Of a DNA stretch of 17,958 bases, positions 1 through 5,080 are shown piece by piece. Location: contig JAUNRY010000016.1 in the NCBI GenBank assembly GCA_030539475.1, positions 1 through 17,958 of the forward strand, in the 5' to 3' direction. The notes below the pieces were generated by a model, which had not been told where the DNA came from, made no database searches, and saw only the letters and a program-made list of their open reading frames with translations. The DNA is from Bacteroidia bacterium (GTDB lineage Bacteria; Bacteroidota; Bacteroidia; Bacteroidales; Dysgonomonadaceae). The translations under genes were made by a program, and so were the position numbers. Position 1 is the stretch's first letter. Each line of letters begins with the position of its first letter.

Positions 1-791
1 GTAAACATCTTCTTTTTTCTGCTTTCCCCGAAGGCTACAACCGGTATGCAGAGAGGTTTTCGCACGTAATGAACGGCTTGAAATACGGAAATTCCTTTCT
101 TGTAAACCTCACGATAAAAACGCCCGTAGAGACCAATTTATCGCTGAAAGAGATTTTTCTGCGCAGCAAAGCCATGTATCGGCTATACGTTCCGGAACGG
201 TTTGTGTGCTTTTCGCCGGAACGGTTTGTGAAGATAACCGACGGCAAAATTTTTTCGCATCCCATGAAAGGAACCATCAACGCTTCCATTGAAAATGCTG
301 CACAACTTATTTTAAACGATTACAAAGAAACCGCCGAACACAACACGATAGTGGATTTGCTGCGAAACGATTTGAGCCGCGTAGCAACTCGCGTGAAAGT
401 AAATCGTTTCCGGTATATCGATACACTCGATACTAATACCGGCAGCATATTACAGGTGAGTTCCGAGATTGAAGGCACATTGCCGGAGAATTATCTTGAA
501 AATATCGGCACAATTTTCTTCGATCTGCTTCCTGCCGGCTCAGTTTCCGGTGCGCCCAAACAAGCTACGCTTCAGTTAATTCGTGAAGCGGAACAGAAAA
601 CGCGCGGATTTTACACGGGCGTAGCGGGGTATTTTGACGGGCAAAACCTCGATTCGGGCGTGCTGATTCGGTATATAGAACAAACTGAAAACGGTTTCTA
701 TTTTCGCAGTGGCGGCGGCATCACTATCAACAGCGAATGTGCAAAAGAGTACGCCGAAGCCGTCAATAAAATATACTTGCCTATTTACTAA
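1..791 (+). CDS. pabB: aminodeoxychorismate synthase component I, C-terminal part (runs in from left edge)
   Basis: The frame is open from base 3 with no start, so the N-terminus lies outside the window. The protein is the chorismate-binding domain of the PabB/TrpE family. It aminates chorismate to 4-amino-4-deoxychorismate in folate synthesis, normally with a glutaminase partner (PabA). Visible family motifs are GNSFLVNLT, a PMKGT motif whose Lys (codon 267-269) matches the catalytic Lys of PabB in PIKGT (TrpE has Ala there), PAGSVSGAPK, FYTGVAGYFD and RSGGGIT near the C-terminus. The Lys and the following pabC gene favour PabB over TrpE. An oddity is PERFVCFSPERFV, produced by a 15-bp direct repeat 24 nt apart (192-206 and 216-230). 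The stop is TAA at 789-791; pabC follows after a palindromic repeat. Family assignment is secure; the exact role rests on the Lys and the context. Confidence 0.9.
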   Translation, partial: KHLLFSAFPEGYNRYAERFSHVMNGLKYGNSFLVNLTIKTPVETNLSLKEIFLRSKAMYRLYVPERFVCFSPERFVKITDGKIFSHPMKGTINASIENAAQLILNDYKETAEHNTIVDLLRNDLSRVATRVKVNRFRYIDTLDTNTGSILQVSSEIEGTLPENYLENIGTIFFDLLPAGSVSGAPKQATLQLIREAEQKTRGFYTGVAGYFDGQNLDSGVLIRYIEQTENGFYFRSGGGITINSECAKEYAEAVNKIYLPIY

Positions 792-819
792 GTAGAGACG
801 CAATGCATTGCATCTCTGC
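792..819. repeat. GTAGAGACGC-type palindromic repeat, copy A
   Basis: An imperfect 28-bp palindrome, with outer arms GTAGAGACGC and GCATCTCTGC and two mismatches between the arms, fills the pabB-pabC spacer. A perfect relative lies at 5028-5055. The in-frame ATG at 803 of the longest pabC reading frame lies inside this repeat, which argues against that start. Confidence 0.75.
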
Positions 820-847
820 GGAATATCAACCGAATAACAATCGACTC

Positions 848-1501
848 ATGTTTCTCGAAACCATTTGCATAAAAAACGGAATTGTACGGAATTTGGAAGC
901 GCATGTTTTCCGAATGGAACAAACAGCGGAGCATTTCGGCTTTATCGCGCCGGCATTGCCTCATCTGGAATTGATGTTGCCTAAATCGCTTATCGATAAA
1001 AAAGTAAAATGCAGGGTTCAATACAAAGAAACCATCCAACATGTCGAATTTGAAGCCTATGCACCCAAAGAAATTCAGTCGCTTAGGCTTGTACAAGCAA
1101 ACGATTTGAATTATTCATTCAAGTTTTCCGACAGATCGCAACTGAATTTGAACCTGTCGAAAGAAAATTCATCGGAAGCGCTTATCGTACAAAACGGCTG
1201 TATAACCGATACCACATACAGCAACGTAGTTTTTCGCAGGAATAATGAATTTTTCACTCCCGATACTTACTTGCTGAACGGCACAAAACGCCGGAAATTA
1301 CTGAGCGAATCCGTCATCCGCGAAACCCGGATTACTGTGGATAACCTGCGTGATTTTGACCACGTATATCTTATCAACTCCATGCTCGATATTGAAGACA
1401 AGGTGGGTTGTCCGGTGCGTGATATCAAGCCCGGGTGCTTCGAGTTCCAACTCGAAGTAAACAATCCGCACGGCAGTTTCAAACCTCCGTGCGGGCAATA
1501 A
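848..1501 (+). CDS. pabC: aminodeoxychorismate lyase (class IV PLP aminotransferase fold)
   Basis: The gene encodes a 217-aa protein that probably splits aminodeoxychorismate into 4-aminobenzoate and pyruvate, following PabB in the same operon. MFLETICIKNG matches the usual family N-terminus, so ATG 848 is preferred over ATG 803, which lies within a palindromic repeat. The likely PLP Lys is K92 in YSFKFSDRS. The LLNGTKR segment corresponds to the family PLLxGTxR motif. Residues 195-217 (PGCFEFQLEV... to the stop) are encoded by a copy of repeat R1, and the part before them, 194 aa, is about the normal family length. The tail is therefore probably a repeat-derived extension that did not disable the enzyme. 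A related class IV activity such as branched-chain aminotransferase is possible, but the length and pabB neighbour favour PabC. The gene converges on the copper-protein gene, 16 bp away. Confidence 0.85.
   Translation: MFLETICIKNGIVRNLEAHVFRMEQTAEHFGFIAPALPHLELMLPKSLIDKKVKCRVQYKETIQHVEFEAYAPKEIQSLRLVQANDLNYSFKFSDRSQLNLNLSKENSSEALIVQNGCITDTTYSNVVFRRNNEFFTPDTYLLNGTKRRKLLSESVIRETRITVDNLRDFDHVYLINSMLDIEDKVGCPVRDIKPGCFEFQLEVNNPHGSFKPPCGQ
1430..1496. repeat. R1 two-hairpin repeat, copy 1 (inside pabC 3' end)
   Basis: R1 consists of a perfect-armed hairpin CTTCGAGTTCCAACTCGAAG (1438-1457) and a second, GC-rich hairpin (stem CCGCACGG 1466-1473 with CCGTGCGG 1487-1494). This copy is read through in frame by pabC and supplies its last 23 codons and, just beyond, the stop. 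On the - strand the GC hairpin lies 23 nt after the stop of the copper-protein gene and is followed by ATTGTTT, so it could act as that gene's terminator. Confidence 0.9.
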
Positions 1502-1517
1502 TAAAGTTTAGCGGTTT

Positions 1518-1850
1518 TTACGCCGCCATTTTACGGCACTCTTCCGCGCATTTTCTGCACGCCTCGGCGCATTCCTGACAATGGCCGTGCTCATGCTTTT
1601 CGCATTCCTCGGCACATTTTTCGCAAATATCGGCGCACAACCGGCACATCTCTTTCGCCTTTTCACTTCCCAGGCTCATCAACTGAGCTGCCGCATAGCA
1701 AGCGGCGGCGCATTCCATATCTGTTTGGATGCATTTGGCCATCATTTTCACATCGTCTTCCTTTGTGCACGATGAGGCGCAATAATTGCACGCCGAAGCA
1801 CAGGCAAGACACGCGTCGATACACGATTTGTTTTCCTTAAACGTTGTCAT
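1518..1850 (-). CDS. cysteine-rich four-helix-bundle copper-binding protein (Csp / DUF326-like)
   Basis: The 110-aa product has 19 Cys, mostly spaced as CxxC, CxxxC and CxxCxxxC along predicted helices: residues 10, 14, 17, 21, 24, 28, 40, 47, 51, 69, 72, 76, 79, 83, 91, 94, 98, 101 and 105. This is the pattern of copper-storage proteins, in which Cys residues line the core of a four-helix bundle and bind many Cu(I) ions. An HEHGH stretch (86-90) adds possible metal ligands. There is no signal peptide or Tat motif, so it is probably cytosolic like Csp3. Its role here is inferred to be copper buffering. The gene is flanked by R1 copies on both sides, and no other copper gene is visible. The ATG at 1850 gives a normal family N-terminus. 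A ferredoxin is unlikely because the Cys spacing is helical and periodic. Confidence 0.85.
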   Translation of the reverse strand: MTTFKENKSCIDACLACASACNYCASSCTKEDDVKMMAKCIQTDMECAAACYAAAQLMSLGSEKAKEMCRLCADICEKCAEECEKHEHGHCQECAEACRKCAEECRKMAA

Positions 1851-1945
1851 AATTCATTGATTTTTATTGTTATTAATTGAATCGTATATTTATAACGTCT
1901 CAGCATTTGGCATTGTTAGTTAGGTAAGTGTAAAATAACTTAAAT

Positions 1946-2015
1946 CCCGGGTGCTTCGAGTTCCAACTCGAAGTAAAAAACAACCCGCAGGGCGCTTCTA
2001 AACCGCCTTGCGGGT
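1946..2015. repeat. R1 two-hairpin repeat, copy 2 (erm 3' flank)
   Basis: This copy has the same CTTCGAGTTCCAACTCGAAG hairpin at 1954-1973, and a GC hairpin with arms 1984-1994 and 2004-2014 (11-bp stem with one G/T pair). Read on the - strand, the GC hairpin starts 12 nt after the erm stop codon and is followed by TTGTTTTTT. That is the form of an intrinsic terminator for erm. Confidence 0.9.
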
Positions 2016-2026
2016 GAAGTTTTATC

Positions 2027-2827
2027 CTACGGATGATACAATGTCGGAACCAGTTCTTTCATTTCCATGAAACAATTCGCCCATTGCTTAACCGACAGCC
2101 TAGTAATTGAGATATCCAATTCAATGGAATATTTTTCAACCAATAGCCGAATTTGCTTTTTTCTGAAAAGTTTTTTTAAGGCGGTCTGGATTTTCAATTC
2201 GGGTTGCTTCAGCATAAGAAAAAGAAAACGAAGATATGCATAAGAAAATTCTTCCGGAACGATATGTTGTTCTCGCTTTTTAATGTGCAGTAAGGCTGAG
2301 TTTACGGTTGGTGGCGGATTAAAACTTTCCGGAGTTAACTGCTTTACAAGCGAGATGTCGTAAAATGTTTTGTAAAAGATGGAGTAGGGGTTGTAGCTGC
2401 TTTCTAATACAATTTTTAGAGCGGGTTCCAGTTGTGTGATAATGCATCCGCCTTGAAAATTATGCAGATTACTGTACATCAGTTTTTTAAAAATGTACGA
2501 TGTTAGCGAATAAGGAATATTTGACACCACTTTAAAAGTTGTGTCAGGAAACGTATATTTCAGAATATCTTTGTAAATAACTTTTATGCTTGATTGCGAT
2601 TGGAACTTTTTTCGAAGGTAGTTCGTTAATACTTCGTCTTTCTCTATAACAATCAAATTTTGTGACTTTTTCAAAAGTTGTTCCGCAATAGCTCCTTTCC
2701 CACCACCTAAATCTAAAACCAAGTCGCCATGTCGTATTTCCGCCAGCTCTATCGTGTATTCTATAAGGGCGGCATCTATAGTGAAATGCTGCCCTGTAAA
2801 TCTTACGGGAAGTTTATTATGTTTCAT
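2027..2827 (-). CDS. erm: Erm-family 23S rRNA (adenine-N6) methyltransferase, ErmF-like
   Basis: The 266-aa protein aligns end to end with ErmF as I remember it, including the length. It shares KLPVRFTGQHFTID at the N-terminus, SAM motif I as LDLGGGKG (38-45), the acidic motif II residue E62, the catalytic NIPY (103-106), NPYxxFYxTFxD, PESFxPPPTVxSALL and a QWxNCFxEM C-terminus. Erm enzymes methylate A2058 of 23S rRNA and give macrolide-lincosamide-streptogramin B resistance. The SAM loop GGGKG differs from the GAGKG I recall for ErmF, and many surface positions differ, so this is a diverged member rather than ErmF itself. KsgA is less likely given the ErmF-specific N-terminus and tail. Its base composition looks AT-richer than the flanking leu/ilv genes, suggesting transfer. 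It has its own promoter and attenuator leader, and R1 repeats bracket the whole unit. Confidence 0.92.
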   Translation of the reverse strand: MKHNKLPVRFTGQHFTIDAALIEYTIELAEIRHGDLVLDLGGGKGAIAEQLLKKSQNLIVIEKDEVLTNYLRKKFQSQSSIKVIYKDILKYTFPDTTFKVVSNIPYSLTSYIFKKLMYSNLHNFQGGCIITQLEPALKIVLESSYNPYSIFYKTFYDISLVKQLTPESFNPPPTVNSALLHIKKREQHIVPEEFSYAYLRFLFLMLKQPELKIQTALKKLFRKKQIRLLVEKYSIELDISITRLSVKQWANCFMEMKELVPTLYHP

Positions 2828-2868
2828 AAAATTCAGATAATTTGTTGTTTAATTGACTTAATTAAAAA

Positions 2869-2913
2869 TCAACAGAACAGCTTATCTGAAAAATGGCACA
2901 CTTTTTTATTCAT
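2869..2913 (-). CDS. possible second leader ORF of erm (14 aa)
   Basis: A short ORF, MNKKVCHFSDKLFC, ends 41 nt before the erm start. Its codons 8-12 overlap segment 3 of the attenuator, so translating it would disturb the 3:4 stem. It has no recognisable stalling motif. The position recalls the two-leader layout of ermA, but an ORF this short can occur by chance. Confidence 0.35.
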   Translation of the reverse strand: MNKKVCHFSDKLFC

Positions 2914-3016
2914 CGCAAATTGTTTCGCGACGATACTTTTTCCGGATGTGTATAGGAAAGAGAATGCTATTCCTTAGAAAAAAGGAATAGAGGGAGTGTT
3001 AAGATAAGCAGTCCTG

Positions 3017-3067
3017 TCAGGCTGATCTTAATCTGAAATTAATTACGAACATGCTAAAACATCCCAT
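3017..3067 (-). CDS. erm leader peptide (16 aa, IFVIS/IFVIN-like)
   Basis: The ORF encodes MGCFSMFVINFRLRSA and begins about 25 nt after the predicted transcription start. Its N-terminal half matches the ErmC leader (MGIFSIFVIS...) and an ErmA leader (MGTFSIFVIN...) as I remember them: M, G, F, S, F, V, I and, for ErmA, N are at the same positions. The next residues contain RLR, the stalling motif of another class of Erm leaders. Such peptides stall the ribosome when a macrolide sits in the exit tunnel. Codons 13-16 lie in attenuator segment 1, so a stall at V8-R12 would unfold the 1:2 stem. Missed by ORF callers with a length cut-off. Confidence 0.82.
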   Translation of the reverse strand: MGCFSMFVINFRLRSA

Positions 3068-3098
3068 CTTGAGGAATTTTTGATTTGAATTAGAAATG

Positions 3099-3129
3099 CA
3101 AAGGTAGTGGTTTTGGTTTGATTAAACAA
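3099..3129 (-). promoter_or_regulatory. Bacteroidetes-type promoter of erm
   Basis: On the - strand a perfect TAnnTTTG -7 box, TACCTTTG, lies at 3106-3099, and a TTG -33 element lies at 3129-3127. The 20-nt spacing is typical for the Bacteroidetes primary sigma factor. Transcription would begin near 3092, giving a leader of about 265 nt before erm. Confidence 0.75.
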
Positions 3130-3134
3130 CACTC

Positions 3135-3204
3135 CTCGGGTGCTTCGAGTTCCAACTCGAAGCAAAAAACAATCCGCAGGGCGGCTCCAGGCCGCCTTGC
3201 GGGT
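3135..3204. repeat. R1 two-hairpin repeat, copy 3
   Basis: This copy has the hairpin CTTCGAGTTCCAACTCGAAG at 3143-3162 and a GC hairpin with 12-bp arms at 3174-3185 and 3191-3202 (one G/T pair, 5-nt loop). On the - strand the GC hairpin is followed by ATTGTTTTTT, about 100 nt after the ilvC stop and just upstream of the erm promoter. It could end the leu/ilv transcript and insulate erm. Confidence 0.9.
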
Positions 3205-3224
3205 GTAACAGATTGACATTTAAA

Positions 3225-3243
3225 CTGCGATTAAAAATCACAG
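3225..3243 (-). terminator. weak hairpin downstream of ilvC
   Basis: On the - strand CTGTGATT and AATCGCAG form an 8-bp stem with one G/T pair and a 3-nt loop, followed only by TTTAAATG. The U-tract is poor. The R1 GC hairpin at 3174-3202 is a stronger terminator candidate for the operon. Confidence 0.35.
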
Positions 3244-3270
3244 CACCCGGAGGGAACGTGAACTATTTTT

Positions 3271-3300
3271 ACATCCGACATCCGACATCCGTCTTCCGAC
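3271..3300. repeat. 7-bp tandem repeat next to ilvC stop
   Basis: ACATCCG occurs three times in a row from 3271, followed by the variant TCTTCCG. The array begins 3 bp after the ilvC stop codon in the direction of transcription. No function is evident. Confidence 0.7.
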
Positions 3301-3303
3301 AAT

Positions 3304-4350
3304 TTAATTATTCTCCGGCCGCAGTTTTCTCACCGTTGCGCCCGTTTGCCACATTTCGCTTTCGCGAAGGGCTTTGAGTTCCGCTTCCAGTTTAACGCGG
3401 TAATCCGCTTGCGAGTTGCTGTCGATGGAGCGTTGCGCTTCGTTTCCGCTTGCCACTTCTTTGTAGAGCTTTTCGAAAACGGGTTTGGTGGCATCGTGAA
3501 ACGGCGTCATCCAATCCAGCGCGCCGCGCTGAGCCGTGGTGGAGCAGTTGGCATACATCCAGTCCATTCCTTTTTCGGCGAAAAGCGGCATGAGCGATTG
3601 CGTGAGTTCTTCCACCGTTTCGTTGAACGCTTCCGAAGGAGTATGACCATTCTCGCGAAGCACTTCGTACTGCGCCAGCAAAAGGCCTTGAATGGCGCCC
3701 ATCAGCGTGCCGCGCTCGCCGGTAAGGTCGGAATACACTTCGCGTTTGAAATCGGTTTCGAACAGATAGCCGGAACCCACGCCAATACCCAGCGACACTA
3801 CCCGCTCGAACGCGCGCCCGGTAGCGTCCTGAAAAATAGCGTACGACGAGTTTAGGCCGCGCCCTTCCAAAAACATGGTTCTCAACGAAGTTCCCGAACC
3901 TTTGGGAGCTACCAGAATCACATCCACATCGGCGGGCGGAATAATGCCCGTGCGTTCTTTGTAAGTAATGCCGAAACCGTGCGAAAAATACAACGCTTTG
4001 CCTGCCGTGAGGTGTTTTTTTACGGTATCCCACAATTGTATTTGCGCCGCATCCGACAATAAATACTGAATAATTGTTCCGCGTTCGCAGGCTTCTTCTA
4101 TTTCGAAAAGCGTTTCGCCGGGAACCCAGCCGTCGGAAACGGCTTTGTCCCACGATTTGCTGTCTTTACGCTGTCCGATTATCACGTTAAAACCGTTATC
4201 GCGCAGGTTGAGCGATTGTCCCGGCCCTTGCACGCCGTAACCAATTACGGCTATTGTTTCATCTTTTAGTGTTTCCTGGGCTTTGCTCAACGGAAACTCG
4301 TCGCGGGTAACTACGTTTTCTTCCACCCCGCCAAAATTCATTTTTGCCAT
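3304..4350 (-). CDS. ilvC: ketol-acid reductoisomerase
   Basis: IlvC converts 2-acetolactate and 2-aceto-2-hydroxybutyrate to the dihydroxy acids of valine/leucine and isoleucine synthesis, using a nicotinamide cofactor and Mg2+. The 348-aa sequence is Bacteroides-like throughout. It shows the Rossmann motif GYGVQGPGQSLNLRDNGF with GQR after beta-2, the catalytic stretches APKGSGTSLR and DLTGERGTLMGAIQG, then ETVEELTQSLMPL and the end TVRKLRPENN. MAKMNFGG at 4350 is the family N-terminus; the upstream ATG at 4380 would add ten residues (MNLGSINLKI) not found in relatives. It is the last gene of the leu/ilv operon, 91 bp after ilvN. Confidence 0.96.
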   Translation of the reverse strand: MAKMNFGGVEENVVTRDEFPLSKAQETLKDETIAVIGYGVQGPGQSLNLRDNGFNVIIGQRKDSKSWDKAVSDGWVPGETLFEIEEACERGTIIQYLLSDAAQIQLWDTVKKHLTAGKALYFSHGFGITYKERTGIIPPADVDVILVAPKGSGTSLRTMFLEGRGLNSSYAIFQDATGRAFERVVSLGIGVGSGYLFETDFKREVYSDLTGERGTLMGAIQGLLLAQYEVLRENGHTPSEAFNETVEELTQSLMPLFAEKGMDWMYANCSTTAQRGALDWMTPFHDATKPVFEKLYKEVASGNEAQRSIDSNSQADYRVKLEAELKALRESEMWQTGATVRKLRPENN

Positions 4351-4430
4351 TATTTTTAAATTTATAGAGCCAAGATTCAAGACTTTTAGACTTTTTTCGT
4401 TGAAATATTGGCTGTCGTTTTATTATTCTA

Positions 4431-4468
4431 ATTCCTGATTTCTAACTTCTGATTTCTGATTTCAGATT
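4431..4468. repeat. TTCTGATTTC short repeats across the ilvN stop
   Basis: Several variants of TTCTGATTTC / TCCTGATTTC follow each other here. The array covers the ilvN stop codon and its last eight codons, so the C-terminal residues NLKSEIRS are repeat-encoded. Confidence 0.65.
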
Positions 4469-5002
4469 TTCTCTTTTTGAGAGCATATCGCTCAGCCTCT
4501 CCACCTTGGATTTGGTGATGGCGATTCTTCCCGAGCGGATAAATTGCAGTACGCCGATTTTTTCGGCCAACTCATCGAACAGGCCCTGCGTTTCCTTGTA
4601 ATGCCCGGCCTTTAAGAAAACCACACAATCGGCGGTAATTTCAAGCACGCGGATGTTGTATTTCCGGATAAGGTATTCCACCGAGCTGTGTTCCAGTACT
4701 TTTTCGGTTGATAGCTTGTAGAGGGCCAACTCCTGGTGAATCAATTCGTCGTCCACATTATAATACGCTTTGAGAATATCCACGCGTTTATCGATTTGAC
4801 GCACCAGTTTTTTCATCACTTCTTCGTCGTGCGAATACGTGGTGATGGTGAATTTGTGAATGCCTCTGATAGCCGACGGCGAAACCGACAACGTTTCAAT
4901 ATTCAGTTGCCTGCGCGTGAAAATAGTTGTGATCTGATTGAGCACGCCCACCGTATTTTCCGAGAAAATGGTGATGGTGTATAATGTTTTTTCTTCGTTC
5001 AT
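4442..5002 (-). CDS. ilvN: acetolactate synthase small (regulatory) subunit
   Basis: The 186-aa subunit activates IlvB and usually gives it feedback inhibition by valine or another branched-chain amino acid. The N-terminal ACT domain is clear: YTITIFSENTVGVLNQIT followed by FTRRQLNIETLSV and IHKFTITTY, roughly residues 7-80. A C-terminal domain of the long IlvN/IlvH type follows (IRKYNIRVLEITADCVVFLKAGHY to about residue 170). It starts 78 bp after the ilvB stop; the spacer holds a perfect palindrome. The C-terminal NLKSEIRS appears to come from tandem TTCTGATTTC repeats and is not expected to be functional. Confidence 0.95.
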   Translation of the reverse strand: MNEEKTLYTITIFSENTVGVLNQITTIFTRRQLNIETLSVSPSAIRGIHKFTITTYSHDEEVMKKLVRQIDKRVDILKAYYNVDDELIHQELALYKLSTEKVLEHSSVEYLIRKYNIRVLEITADCVVFLKAGHYKETQGLFDELAEKIGVLQFIRSGRIAITKSKVERLSDMLSKRENLKSEIRS

Positions 5003-5027
5003 TTTTTTGTTGTTTGTGGTTGTCGTT

Positions 5028-5072
5028 GTAGAGACGCACGGCCGTGCGTCTCTACATGCCGTTCGTCTCTAC
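5028..5072. repeat. GTAGAGACGC-type palindromic repeat, copy B plus a half site
   Basis: 5028-5055 is a perfect 28-bp palindrome with arms GTAGAGACGCACGG and its complement. A lone half site CGTCTCTAC follows at 5064-5072. It occupies the ilvB-ilvN spacer and would form a very stable hairpin in the operon mRNA. It is the same family as 792-819. Confidence 0.9.
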
Positions 5073-5080
5073 GTCAAATG

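Larger units (their letters stand above)
2832..3067 (-). promoter_or_regulatory. candidate macrolide-responsive translational attenuator of erm
   Basis: Four segments can form alternative pairs in the - strand RNA. Segment 1 (3021-3031, TTAAGATCAGC) lies in the leader ORF and pairs with segment 2 (2999-3009, GCTTATCTTAA) with one mismatch. Segment 2 can instead pair with segment 3 (2880-2890, TTCAGATAAGC) at 10 of 11 positions. Segment 3 pairs with segment 4 (2832-2840, TTATCTGAA) over 9 perfect bp, and segment 4 ends 4 nt before the erm ATG. Inside 3:4 a 7-bp stem (2848-2854 with 2860-2866) plus a 4-bp stem (2844-2847 with 2870-2873) strengthen the closed form. A separate 9-bp hairpin sits at 2967-2990. 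A ribosome stalled on the leader would mask segment 1, freeing 2 to take 3 and exposing the erm start. This is the ermC logic; the mechanism here is inferred from sequence. Confidence 0.8.

Noticed and set aside
803..847. Upstream in-frame start of pabC at 803
   Set aside because: The ATG lies inside a palindromic repeat, and the encoded residues do not match the usual PabC N-terminus, which begins at 848.
2729..2977. + strand ORF (82 aa) over the erm leader
   Set aside because: It is antisense to the erm start and leader RNA. The structured leader explains this stretch better than a gene.
1430..3204. The three R1 copies as a CRISPR array
   Set aside because: Spacing is irregular (hundreds of bp, with genes between) and there are no cas genes.
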